From an uncultured Acetatifactor sp. (GTDB lineage Bacteria; Bacillota; Clostridia; Lachnospirales; Lachnospiraceae): DNA of 64,000 nt. Below the pieces are notes generated by a model. That model was not told the DNA's origin. It saw nothing but the letters and a program-made list of their open reading frames with translations, and did not search any database. Position numbers and translations under genes: made by a program. The stretch lies in NCBI GenBank assembly GCA_949840935.1, contig CATKXX010000001.1, forward strand, positions 62,001 to 126,000, in the 5' to 3' direction. Below, piece by piece: positions 26,510 to 35,283 of this stretch (position 1 is its first letter; each line of letters starts with the position of its first letter).

Positions 26510-27592
26510 ATGGATAAGCAGAGAATATTAATTGTGGATGATGAAGAAGTCAACAGGACAATACTGGAAGTAATGTTCGGGGAAAATTATGAGGTTGTCC
26601 AGGGTGAAAATGGTCAGGAGGCGGTTGACCAGCTGGAGAAGAACCCGAATTTTGCCCTGATTTTGCTGGATATTATCATGCCGGTCATGGACGGCTTCGC
26701 TGTGCTGGAGTATATGAAGCAGAAGGAGCTGATCGAGCATATCCCCGTTATTCTGATTACCAGCGAGACGGTCAGGGACAGTGAGGACAAGGCATACAAA
26801 TATGGCATAGCGGATGTGATACATAAGCCCTTCTATCCTGATATCGTAAAGAGAAGATCCAAGAACCTGATCGAGCTGTACCAGAACAAGGCGAATATGG
26901 AGAGACGCCTGAAGGAGCAGGAGGAGGCTATCCTGGCGCAGCAGAAGAAGATCCGGGAGAACAATGAATTCATGATCGAAGCGCTCAGCTCCGTGGTGGA
27001 ATTCCGCAGCTCCGAGTCGGGGGATCATGTACGCCGGATCAAGTACTTTACCAGGGTGCTTCTGAAGTACCTTGCAAAGTATTTCCCCGAGTATGGCCTT
27101 ACTCCCTTGCAGATCGAGGAAATCACCAAGGCGTCAACGCTCCATGATATCGGAAAGATCGGAATCCCCGATGCGATCCTGATGAAGCCCGGTAAGCTTA
27201 CCGACGAGGAATTTGAGGTCATGAAGACCCATACGACGCTGGGCTGCGATATGCTCGAAACCTTCCAAAAGGGTGTAGAGGGTGAATTCTACAGATACTG
27301 TTATGAAATCTGCCGCCATCATCACGAGAGATGGGACGGCAAGGGCTATCCGGATCATCTGAAAGGGGATGAGATTCCCATCAGCGCACAGATCGTATCC
27401 ATTGCGGACGTTTATGATGCACTGATCAGCGTGAGAGTGTACAAGGGGGCCTACTCCCACGCGGAGGCTTACGAGATGATCCAGAACGGTGAGTGCGGAC
27501 AGTTCTCGCCGGATGTAATGGAGTGCTTTCAGCTCGCGAAGCAGGACTTCTACGATATGGTGGAAGTAAATAAGATTTTCAGCTTTGTATAA
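26510..27592 (+). CDS. Receiver/HD-GYP phosphodiesterase-type response regulator
   Basis: A 360-residue RpfG-like protein. A receiver domain (1-120) has Asp54 in LLDIIMPVMDG. A helical linker (125-160) leads to an HD-GYP domain with intact signatures HDIGKIGIPD (about 212) and HHHERWDGKGYP (about 268). HD-GYP proteins with these motifs hydrolyse cyclic di-GMP. It would convert phosphorylation into a change in c-di-GMP. It is the first gene of the cluster, and its stop codon lies in a 16-bp tandem duplication. Confidence 0.93.
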   Translation: MDKQRILIVDDEEVNRTILEVMFGENYEVVQGENGQEAVDQLEKNPNFALILLDIIMPVMDGFAVLEYMKQKELIEHIPVILITSETVRDSEDKAYKYGIADVIHKPFYPDIVKRRSKNLIELYQNKANMERRLKEQEEAILAQQKKIRENNEFMIEALSSVVEFRSSESGDHVRRIKYFTRVLLKYLAKYFPEYGLTPLQIEEITKASTLHDIGKIGIPDAILMKPGKLTDEEFEVMKTHTTLGCDMLETFQKGVEGEFYRYCYEICRHHHERWDGKGYPDHLKGDEIPISAQIVSIADVYDALISVRVYKGAYSHAEAYEMIQNGECGQFSPDVMECFQLAKQDFYDMVEVNKIFSFV

Positions 27593-27615
27593 AGATAAAT
27601 TTGTATAAAGATAAA
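27584..27615 (+). repeat. 16-bp tandem duplication across a stop codon
   Basis: TTTGTATAAAGATAAA occurs twice without a gap (27584-27599 and 27600-27615). The first copy holds the TAA stop of the HD-GYP gene, so the duplication does not change the protein. Confidence 0.9.
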
Positions 27616-27676
27616 ACAGACAGCGAGATGATGGTGTCAGTACTATTTCGCTGCCTGTCTGCTTGTGGAGGGAGTT

Positions 27677-29149
27677 ATGAGTCAGAAGGGGACAGGAATG
27701 CTGCCTGTTGAGAACAGTCTGGAAATGTTTTTGCTGTTTGGGGCGGATGGAATCATCACTTACGCGAATGCCGCTGCAAGAGACAGGCTGGAATACGGGG
27801 ATGAAATATGCGGCAATCATATCAGCAGTATTTTTCCCAATGAATTTAAGAGGACGGAGGAGGGATTCTCCACCGGGTATCCCTTTGGCCTGAAAACGCA
27901 TAACCTGACTGCTTACCGGAGGAATCTTACCTGCTTTCCCGTGGAGGTGAGGATTGCCTGGGAGGAAGCCTGTGCCGGATATCTGTGCATGGCCAATGAT
28001 ATCCTGGAGAAAGAACATCTGAGCCAGGAGATGGAGCATGTGAAGCAGGAGGCGGAACAGGCGCTTAAAGTGAGGTCTGAATTCGTCGCCAATGTGACGC
28101 ATGAGCTAAGGACCCCTGTAAACGGTATTCTGGGGAATATCATGGAATTGTCAGAGAAAGAACAGGATGAACATAAGAAAAGGACTCTGCAGCTGATCGA
28201 ACGGTGCTGTGGGGATATGAACAGGCTGATCAATAACATTCTGGATTTCTCTAAGCTTGAAGCCGGAAAGTTTGTCTTGGAAACACGCAGGTTTCATTTC
28301 CGCAATATGATTGATTACGTCAGGGGCAATCATCAGAACAAAATTACAGAAAAAGGGCTGGATTTTTTCGTTACGGTATCTCCGGAGGTGCCGGAGTATA
28401 TTGTAGGGGATGAGCTCAAGCTTGTACAGATTTTGAATAACCTGCTGTCCAATGCCCAGAAATTTACCCATGTGGGCAGGATTTCCGTGGAAATCCTTAA
28501 GACGGCGCAGTTCCAGAACAGTATAGAGCTTTATTTCCTTGTGATGGATACGGGGATCGGTGTTGACAAGGAGAACCAGGATAAGCTGTTTAAGGCTTTT
28601 TCCCAGGTGGACGCTTCCATTTCCCGCAAATACGGCGGTACGGGCCTGGGCCTTAACATCACAAAGCAGCTGGTGGAAATGATGGGCGGAAGCATCAGCG
28701 TGGAAAGCCAGAAAAACAAGGGGACTACTTTTACTTTTTCCGTATGGGTCGGGGACGGCGACACCGGTACAGAGGAGTATACCCTTCCCGATGCTACGAT
28801 ACGCAGAAGCCACGCGGAGCTGTCCGCTGCCCTGAAGGAAACTCAGGAGAGGAAGGAGACAGACCCGCAGCGAGTATTCGGGACACCGGAGAATTTGGAA
28901 GTGCTGGAAAAGACCCTGTCCAAGATGGTTCTCTGTATCGAGATGGAGAACTGGGAGAAGGCAGAGGACTTTATGGAGACAGTGAGGCAGCTGATGGAGG
29001 GCGCGCCAAGGGATGTGTCGAAGAACCTGCTGCGTCTTAAAATGGCGGTTCAGAAAGAAAACTACGACAAGGCCATTGCGAGCCTGGATGAGCTGAAAGC
29101 GGGCATGGAGCAGAAATCGGAAGAAGGGGATGCGGCGGATGGATCGTGA
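27677..29149 (+). CDS. PAS-containing sensor histidine kinase
   Basis: A 490-residue cytoplasmic kinase with no membrane segment. A PAS domain covers about residues 10-110 (FGADGIITYANAAARDRLEYG). The HisKA box is NVTHELRTPVNGILG, with His142. The HATPase domain shows NNLLSNAQKF, DTGIGVDKENQDKLF and GGTGLGLNITKQLVEMMGG. The C-terminal ~130 residues are helical and unrecognised, with no receiver or Hpt histidine evident. GGAGGG ahead of ATG 27677 sets the start. The 3' end overlaps the next regulator by 11 bp, so the pair is probably translationally coupled. Confidence 0.92.
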   Translation: MSQKGTGMLPVENSLEMFLLFGADGIITYANAAARDRLEYGDEICGNHISSIFPNEFKRTEEGFSTGYPFGLKTHNLTAYRRNLTCFPVEVRIAWEEACAGYLCMANDILEKEHLSQEMEHVKQEAEQALKVRSEFVANVTHELRTPVNGILGNIMELSEKEQDEHKKRTLQLIERCCGDMNRLINNILDFSKLEAGKFVLETRRFHFRNMIDYVRGNHQNKITEKGLDFFVTVSPEVPEYIVGDELKLVQILNNLLSNAQKFTHVGRISVEILKTAQFQNSIELYFLVMDTGIGVDKENQDKLFKAFSQVDASISRKYGGTGLGLNITKQLVEMMGGSISVESQKNKGTTFTFSVWVGDGDTGTEEYTLPDATIRRSHAELSAALKETQERKETDPQRVFGTPENLEVLEKTLSKMVLCIEMENWEKAEDFMETVRQLMEGAPRDVSKNLLRLKMAVQKENYDKAIASLDELKAGMEQKSEEGDAADGS

Positions 29150-30212
29150 AGGGAAGGATATCTGTGAATCAGTGATTCTGATCGTGGATGATGTGGAGAC
29201 TAATCGTGTCATCCTGGAGGAAATCGTTAAATCCATGGGGTGCCGTACCGTACTGGCGGAAAACGGGGTGCAGGCACTGGAGGAATTCGGGCGCTGCAAT
29301 CCCGATCTGGTGCTGACGGATGTCTCCATGCCGGAGATGGACGGCCATGAATTTTGCCGTATTATAAAGGGGAACGCCCTCACAAGGGATGTCCCGGTGA
29401 TCTTTATTTCCGCCTTCGGGGAGTCGGAGGATGTGGTGAAGGGGTTTTCCCTGGGAGGAAATGACTATATTGTGAAGCCGTTCATCCCGGAGGTCGTACA
29501 GGCCAGAGTAAAGCTTCATCTTTCGCTTCACGCCGCTGCGAAGGAGATCAGCGAGAACAACAGACGTCTCCGGAAATCTGTCCAGGAGCAGGTGCTGCAG
29601 ATTGAGCAGGAGAGGAAAAACGTGCTGTACGCTCTCGCGAATATGGCTGCGGAGAGATCCTCCTATGACCGGGAGCATATTGTGAGGCTGCAGGTAAACT
29701 GCAGGAAACTGGCGCAGAGCATGCAGTTTTCACCGCTGTTCTCGGAGAAAATCTCCGACACATATGTTGATACCATTGAGGCGGCAGCCGCGCTCTGCGA
29801 TATCGGCAACATAGGGATTCCACCCTACATACTTCAGAAGGAATCGGCGCTGGATGAGGAGGAGAGGAAGCTGGTGCAGAGCCATGCCGAGGCCGGGGCC
29901 AAATTGTTGAAAGATCTGCATGTCACCAGTGATTTTAACGACTTCGTCAGGATTTCCGTGGATATGGTCAATTATCATCATGAGAATTGGGACGGAAGCG
30001 GCTATCCGGCACAGCTTAAGGGGGAGGAAATCCCTCTGTCGGCAAGGATTGCGGCTGTGGCGGACGTTTACTGCGCCCTTACGGAGAAAAGGAGTTACCG
30101 TGAGGCATACGGCAGGGACGAGGCGCTGCAGATCATGAAGGGGGAATCCGGGAAAAAATTCCAGCCGGAAATTCTTCAGGTATTCTGCAAGATAGCGCGC
30201 CAGCTAAGCTAA
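29139..30212 (+). CDS. Receiver/HD-GYP-like regulator with degenerate HD motif
   Basis: A 357-residue protein with a receiver domain (Asp in DLVLTDVSMPEMDG), a coiled linker, and an HD-GYP-like domain. The HD signature reads CDIGNIGIP where active relatives have HDIGKIGIP, so the metal-binding His is Cys220 and the Lys is Asn. HHENWDGSGYP is kept. It is therefore probably impaired as a c-di-GMP phosphodiesterase and may act as a binding or scaffold protein. ATG 29139 is preferred with AAGGGG 9 nt upstream; ATG 29130 is possible. It overlaps the PAS kinase gene, its likely cognate. Confidence 0.9.
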   Translation: MDREGKDICESVILIVDDVETNRVILEEIVKSMGCRTVLAENGVQALEEFGRCNPDLVLTDVSMPEMDGHEFCRIIKGNALTRDVPVIFISAFGESEDVVKGFSLGGNDYIVKPFIPEVVQARVKLHLSLHAAAKEISENNRRLRKSVQEQVLQIEQERKNVLYALANMAAERSSYDREHIVRLQVNCRKLAQSMQFSPLFSEKISDTYVDTIEAAAALCDIGNIGIPPYILQKESALDEEERKLVQSHAEAGAKLLKDLHVTSDFNDFVRISVDMVNYHHENWDGSGYPAQLKGEEIPLSARIAAVADVYCALTEKRSYREAYGRDEALQIMKGESGKKFQPEILQVFCKIARQLS

Positions 30213-30257
30213 TGCATTGGATATTTATATTTGAAAAAGGGGCAGGAAAGCAGTATC

Positions 30258-31061
30258 ATGTTATCGGAAGAGGAGTTTATAAGAATTGTTTCTTTTGTAA
30301 AGACAAGATATGGCATTGATCTGAATGGCAAGAAGACTATTATCAACGGAAGGCTGGAAAATTACCTGCGAAGGGGAGGATGGGGAAGCTTTAATGCCTT
30401 TATGAACGATGTGGAGAGGGATAAGTCAGGGGAGCTGGAGCGGGCGCTGGTGAATTACCTGACTACAAACCACACTTATTTCATGAGGGAATTCGGGCAC
30501 TTTGACTTCTTTAAGAAGGAGGTGCTGCCCTGGGCGCAGAAGAAGGCGGCGAATACCAGGGATCTTCGCATCTGGTGCGGGGCTGCTTCCAGCGGCGAGG
30601 AGCCGTATATGATCGCCATGACGGTGAGGGATTTCCTGGGGCTGGATCATGAGAAATGGGACGCCCGGATCCTTGCCACCGACATATCGACACAGGCGCT
30701 GAGCCAGGCCATCCGCGGGATATATGACGACGAGCATATGGAGAAGATGCCGGAAAACTGGAGGAGGCATTTCTTTCATAAGGCGCCGGGAGGCGGTTTC
30801 CAGGTGGTGGATGAGATCAGGGAGCAGGTTATATTCCGAAAATTTAATCTGATGGATCCTTTTCCCTTTAAGAAGAAAATGCATACTGTCTTTCTGCGGA
30901 ACGTGATGATATATTTTGATGAGGCAACGAAGCGTCAGGTGGTACAGAAGGTATATGACGCGCTGGAGCCGGGAGGCTATCTGTTCATCGGCATGACGGA
31001 GACGATAGACAGGGACAGCACTCCCTTTCAGATCATACAGCCTTCAATATTCAGAAAATAA
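30258..31061 (+). CDS. cheR: Chemotaxis protein methyltransferase CheR
   Basis: A 267-residue SAM-dependent methyltransferase that methylates glutamates of the MCP. The N-terminal helical domain is followed by NYLTTNHTYFMREFGHF, then SAM-binding IWCGAASSGEEPYMIAM, the ILATDISTQAL segment, and VFLRNVMIYFDEATKRQVV. A TTG at 30231 would extend it; ATG 30258 is likelier, with AGGAAAG upstream. It works against CheB, encoded next. Confidence 0.95.
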   Translation: MLSEEEFIRIVSFVKTRYGIDLNGKKTIINGRLENYLRRGGWGSFNAFMNDVERDKSGELERALVNYLTTNHTYFMREFGHFDFFKKEVLPWAQKKAANTRDLRIWCGAASSGEEPYMIAMTVRDFLGLDHEKWDARILATDISTQALSQAIRGIYDDEHMEKMPENWRRHFFHKAPGGGFQVVDEIREQVIFRKFNLMDPFPFKKKMHTVFLRNVMIYFDEATKRQVVQKVYDALEPGGYLFIGMTETIDRDSTPFQIIQPSIFRK

Positions 31062-31079
31062 TTCAGGAAGGATTTGGAT

Positions 31080-32108
31080 ATGAACCCGATTAAAGTTTTG
31101 GTTGTGGAAGATTCCCTGGTTTTCAGGGAGCTCCTGGTGCAGGGGCTCAGTAAGGATCCCAGCATTCAGGTTGTGGGTACTGCGAAGGATCCTTTTGAGG
31201 CCAGAGACGCTATTTTAAAGTATCATCCGGATGTGATGACTCTCGATGTGGAACTCCCCCGTATGAGCGGGATAGAATTCCTGAGAAAGCTTATGCCCCA
31301 GTATCCGTTGCCGGTGGTCGTCATCAGTTCTCTTTCGGATAAGGTGTTTGACGCCATGAATGCAGGTGCGGTGGACTTTGTGGCAAAGCCTGCGGTGTCT
31401 GAACGAAGGCAGCTGGAGAATTTTATCAAGAATGAATTGCTGGTCAAGATCAAGATAGCATCCACTGCGAAGATCAGCAAGATCAAGCAGCAGGTCATGC
31501 CCCAGGAGACGCATACTTTTACGTCCCAGGGCAAGAACCTTGTGATTGCCATAGGGGCTTCCACAGGGGGTACCGAGGCTATCTTCTCTGTTATGAAGGA
31601 TTACGGGCCGGATCTGCCCGGCATTGTGGTGGTACAGCACATGCCTCCCGGTTTTACGGATATGTACGCAAAAAGGCTGGATAACCAGTGCAGGGTACGT
31701 GTGAAGGAGGCCAGGACCGGGGACCGGGTGCTGCCGGGGACGGTGCTGATCGCTCCGGGAGGAGACCGCCACATGCATCTGGTAAAAGTCAACGGCATGT
31801 ACCAGGTGGAGATAAAGGCGGGGCCCAAGGTAAACGGCCACTGCCCGTCTGTGGATGTGCTGTTTGATTCCGTCGCCAGGGTGGCAGGCGCAAATGCGCT
31901 GGGCATCATACTGACCGGGATGGGCGGGGACGGCGCCAAGGGCCTTTTGGCCATGAGGAAGGCGGGAGCCAGGACCATCGGTCAGGACGAATCTACCTGC
32001 GTGGTCTACGGAATGCCCAAGGTGGCATATGATTTAGGTGCAGTAGAGTTTCAGGAGAAGCTGTCAAATATTGCAAAAAAAACATACTACGTGTTGAATA
32101 CAATGTAA
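31080..32108 (+). CDS. cheB: Chemotaxis methylesterase/deamidase CheB
   Basis: A 342-residue two-domain protein. The receiver carries Asp56 in DVMTLDVELPRMSG. The catalytic domain has Ser161 (IGASTGGTEAI), His187 (QHMPPGFT) and Asp284 (GMGGDGAKG), the complete triad. It removes methyl groups from the MCP when phosphorylated by CheA. AGGAAGGA precedes ATG 31080. It follows cheR by 18 bp. Confidence 0.96.
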   Translation: MNPIKVLVVEDSLVFRELLVQGLSKDPSIQVVGTAKDPFEARDAILKYHPDVMTLDVELPRMSGIEFLRKLMPQYPLPVVVISSLSDKVFDAMNAGAVDFVAKPAVSERRQLENFIKNELLVKIKIASTAKISKIKQQVMPQETHTFTSQGKNLVIAIGASTGGTEAIFSVMKDYGPDLPGIVVVQHMPPGFTDMYAKRLDNQCRVRVKEARTGDRVLPGTVLIAPGGDRHMHLVKVNGMYQVEIKAGPKVNGHCPSVDVLFDSVARVAGANALGIILTGMGGDGAKGLLAMRKAGARTIGQDESTCVVYGMPKVAYDLGAVEFQEKLSNIAKKTYYVLNTM

Positions 32109-32120
32109 AGGAGAGGGAGT

Positions 32121-32513
32121 ATGAAAATTTTACTGGCTGAGGATGATTATGCAACAAGAAAGTTTATGTCAGGCTTTCTGTCGAAGTACGGCGAGTGTGA
32201 TGTGACCGTGGACGGTATGGAGGCGGTTGACGCGTTTTTGATGGCACTGGAGGATGAGGAGCCTTATGACCTGGTATGCCTGGATATCATGATGCCGGTC
32301 ATGGACGGCTATCAGGCGCTGATGGGAATCCGCAATCTGGAAAAGCAGAAGAATATTCCCAAGGAGCAGGAGGTCAAGGTTATCATGACCACTGCATTGA
32401 ACGATGAACAGAATGTGAAAATGGCATTTGACCTGGGATGTACGATTTATTCCGGGAAACCCGTGGATCAGACCAGATTCGAGCAGGCTATGAAAAAGCT
32501 CAATCTGATATGA
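32121..32513 (+). CDS. Single-domain response regulator (CheY-like)
   Basis: A 130-residue stand-alone receiver with acidic pocket AEDDY, phospho-acceptor Asp55 (CLDIMMPVMDG), Thr in IMTTALND and Lys in SGKPVD. It lies between cheB and cheA, so CheA is the likely donor. Without flagellar genes nearby, its target may be something other than a motor switch. Confidence 0.9.
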   Translation: MKILLAEDDYATRKFMSGFLSKYGECDVTVDGMEAVDAFLMALEDEEPYDLVCLDIMMPVMDGYQALMGIRNLEKQKNIPKEQEVKVIMTTALNDEQNVKMAFDLGCTIYSGKPVDQTRFEQAMKKLNLI

Positions 32514-32572
32514 TAAATATATTTAAAACGCATGTAATGACAAAAAGAAAATAAAAGGGAAAGGAGAAGTAC

Positions 32573-34729
32573 ATGGCTGAGGAATTTAACGTGGAAGGCA
32601 TGCTTGATATGTATCTGTTCGAGAATGGACAGCTGCTGGAACAGCTCCAGGAGACTGTTTTGGAACAGAAGGATGCAGACTGCTTCGACGAAGACACAAT
32701 CAACGAGATCTTCAGGACAATGCATACTATCAAGGGATCTTCCGGTATTATGATGTTTGACAATGTGACAGCCATCTCACACAAACTGGAGGATGTATTT
32801 TATTATCTGAGAGAATCCCATCCCCAGAATGTTGTCCATGAAGCGCTTGTGGAGCATGTACTACAGGTGGTTGACTTTATCACCGGAGAAATGGATAAAA
32901 TACAGGATGGAAGCCCGGTGGACGGGGATCCGGCGGATATTATTGCCGAGCTTGACCGATTCCTGGATGAAATCAAGAGCGGTGCGGTAAAGGAAGGCAA
33001 GGAATTGCCGAAGGAAAATGTAAACGAAGAGCCGAAGCACTTTTATATCGCGCCCGTAGCAAACAGTGCCAGCCATTTCTATAAGATATACATAACCTTT
33101 TTTCCGGACACGGATATGGCAAATGTCCATGCTTATAAGACCGTGTATGCCCTGAAGGAATTTGCGGAGGATCTGCTGTATGAGCCGGAGGATCTGATCT
33201 CTGACGACAGCAGCATCGGTACGCTGCTGGAGGACGGATTCCGTATCCTGCTTCAGGCACAGTGCACGGAGGCGGACATCAGGAATGTCATTAAGACGGG
33301 TTACGATATCGAGAAGGTTGACATCTACGAGTGCAAGGCGGAGGAATTCCTGCAGGGCTTTGATTTTGGCGAGCATCAGGATCATCCGCAGATTGACCTG
33401 AAGTCCAGTGTGGAGGAAATCGAAGCCAGGGCTCAGGCCGAACAGGAGAGCGAGGAGAAGAAGGAGCCGGAGAAGCCCAAGATGGCGCCGGGTGATTTCG
33501 TCATCCAGTCCAAATCTCCCGGAAAACCCAAAAAGCTGGCGAAGGATAAACCCAAGAACGAGAAGGCGGCCTTTATCAGCGTAAATGTCCAGAAGATGGA
33601 TCAGCTGATGGATCTCATCGGGGAGCTGGTGATCTCGGAATCGCTGGTGCTGCAGAATCCTGACCTCCGTGTGCCGGGCCTGAATCTGGCGAACTTTAAC
33701 AAGGCGGCATCGGAGATGGCGAAGATTGCTACGGATCTCCAGAATGTGATCATGTCGATGAGAATGGTTCCTCTTACCAATCTTTTCCAGAAGATGAACC
33801 GTATCGTTTTTGACGTGTCCAGGAAGCTGGGCAAGGATATTGAATTTGAGATGATCGGCGAGCACACTGAGGTGGATAAGAATATCAGTGAGAAGATTTC
33901 GGATCCTCTGATGCACCTGGTGAGAAATGCGGTGGATCATGGAATAGAGACGAACGAGGAGCGTGCCGCGAGCAATAAGCAGGAGAAGGGCAAGGTCACC
34001 CTGTCTGCGAAGACAGAAGCGGGCAAGGTGTGGATCATTGTGACGGACAACGGTAAGGGGCTTGACCGGGCGAAAATCCTGGCCAAGGCGAAGAAACAGG
34101 GGCTGTTGGATCCTGACCGGGCGGAATCCTCCTATGAGGATAAGGAGGTCTTCCAGTTTATCACCCTTCCCGGATTCTCCACCAACGAACAGGTGACGGA
34201 ATACTCCGGCAGAGGCGTGGGAATGGACGTCGTGGTACAGAACATCCAGTCCATAGGCGGTACGCTGGAGATTGAGAGCACCGCAGGCGAAGGCAGCAGT
34301 ATGATCCTGAAGATTCCCCTGACGCTGGCGATCATTGACGGAATTGTTATGGAGACGGGTACTACCTCCTTTGTGGTGGAGACCAGCTTCATTAAACAGT
34401 TCGTCCGTGTGACAAAGGATATGATGATACATGAGCCTACAGGCGAAGAATATGTGATGATCAGAGACGAGTGCTACCCCGTGCTTCGGATTGGCGACTG
34501 GTATGGCCTGGAGGATTACCATTCCGAAGTTGAGGAGGGAATGATGCTTCTCTTTGAGGTGGAGGGAAACACCATCTGCCTGTTCGTGGATAAGCTGATC
34601 GGGAAGCAGGAGATTGTGGTAAAGCCCATTCCTCCCTACATTAAAAAGGTAAAAGGTATCTCCGGCTGTACCCAGTTGGGAGATGGCAGCATTGCCTTGA
34701 TACTGGATCCGGCGGGATTAATAGATTAA
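32573..34729 (+). CDS. cheA: Chemotaxis histidine kinase CheA
   Basis: A 718-residue kinase. P1 carries His51 in MHTIKGSSGIMMF. A P2-like domain follows (about 160-260), then an acidic/Lys-rich linker (about 280-330). The dimerisation domain starts MDQLMDLIGELVISE. The ATPase domain has HLVRNAVDHGIE, DNGKGLD and GRGVGMDVV. A C-terminal CheW-like domain ends it. It phosphorylates the receiver and CheB in response to the MCP. The strong AAAGGAGAA upstream supports the start. Confidence 0.97.
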   Translation: MAEEFNVEGMLDMYLFENGQLLEQLQETVLEQKDADCFDEDTINEIFRTMHTIKGSSGIMMFDNVTAISHKLEDVFYYLRESHPQNVVHEALVEHVLQVVDFITGEMDKIQDGSPVDGDPADIIAELDRFLDEIKSGAVKEGKELPKENVNEEPKHFYIAPVANSASHFYKIYITFFPDTDMANVHAYKTVYALKEFAEDLLYEPEDLISDDSSIGTLLEDGFRILLQAQCTEADIRNVIKTGYDIEKVDIYECKAEEFLQGFDFGEHQDHPQIDLKSSVEEIEARAQAEQESEEKKEPEKPKMAPGDFVIQSKSPGKPKKLAKDKPKNEKAAFISVNVQKMDQLMDLIGELVISESLVLQNPDLRVPGLNLANFNKAASEMAKIATDLQNVIMSMRMVPLTNLFQKMNRIVFDVSRKLGKDIEFEMIGEHTEVDKNISEKISDPLMHLVRNAVDHGIETNEERAASNKQEKGKVTLSAKTEAGKVWIIVTDNGKGLDRAKILAKAKKQGLLDPDRAESSYEDKEVFQFITLPGFSTNEQVTEYSGRGVGMDVVVQNIQSIGGTLEIESTAGEGSSMILKIPLTLAIIDGIVMETGTTSFVVETSFIKQFVRVTKDMMIHEPTGEEYVMIRDECYPVLRIGDWYGLEDYHSEVEEGMMLLFEVEGNTICLFVDKLIGKQEIVVKPIPPYIKKVKGISGCTQLGDGSIALILDPAGLID

Positions 34730-34754
34730 ACTGGAAGAAAGGAATGGTGCCGAA

Positions 34755-35279
34755 ATGAGTGAAGACAGAGAAGAAGCGCGCCTGCGCAGTGTTCATCAGG
34801 AAAAGTACATGACCTTCAGATCCGGGAACGAGTATTTTGGCCTGAAGATACAGTATGTAAGTGAGATTATCCCTTTTCAGGCGATCACTGCCATCCCGGA
34901 GACAGAGGAGTATATCAAGGGACTGATCAATCTCAGAGGAAAGATACTTCCTGTTATTGATGTACGGCTCAGGTTTATGCAGGATCCCTTTGACTATAAT
35001 GACAGGACATGTATCATTATCATTACAGTCAGGGGGACGATGGTCGGCCTGGTTGTAGAGGAGATTGCAGAGGTCGTGGAGATCGAGGATGATAATATCC
35101 TGCCGCCTCCCACGATCATGAGGGGAGACAGGGTTCAGAACAAGTATGTATACGGAATCGGACGTGTCGGAGACACGGTGAAGCTGCTGATCGATCCTGA
35201 CAAGCTGCTGCATGATGAAGATTCGTCTACTGCTGAGCTGGCGAATGATACGGGTGAAGAGGATGAAAGAGAGGTATAA
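34755..35279 (+). CDS. cheW: Chemotaxis coupling protein CheW
   Basis: A 174-residue adaptor joining MCP to CheA. The CheW fold runs from about residue 18: [23 protein letters not shown], then [22 protein letters not shown] and [14 protein letters not shown]. It has a short N-terminal and a longer acidic C-terminal tail than minimal CheW. It is 25 bp after cheA and 4 bp before the MCP gene. Confidence 0.95.
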   Translation: MSEDREEARLRSVHQEKYMTFRSGNEYFGLKIQYVSEIIPFQAITAIPETEEYIKGLINLRGKILPVIDVRLRFMQDPFDYNDRTCIIIITVRGTMVGLVVEEIAEVVEIEDDNILPPPTIMRGDRVQNKYVYGIGRVGDTVKLLIDPDKLLHDEDSSTAELANDTGEEDEREV

Positions 35280-35283
35280 AACA

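Noticed and set aside
32861..34522. 553-residue minus-strand open frame inside cheA
   Set aside because: A shadow of a clear CheA on the plus strand; no domain is recognisable in it.
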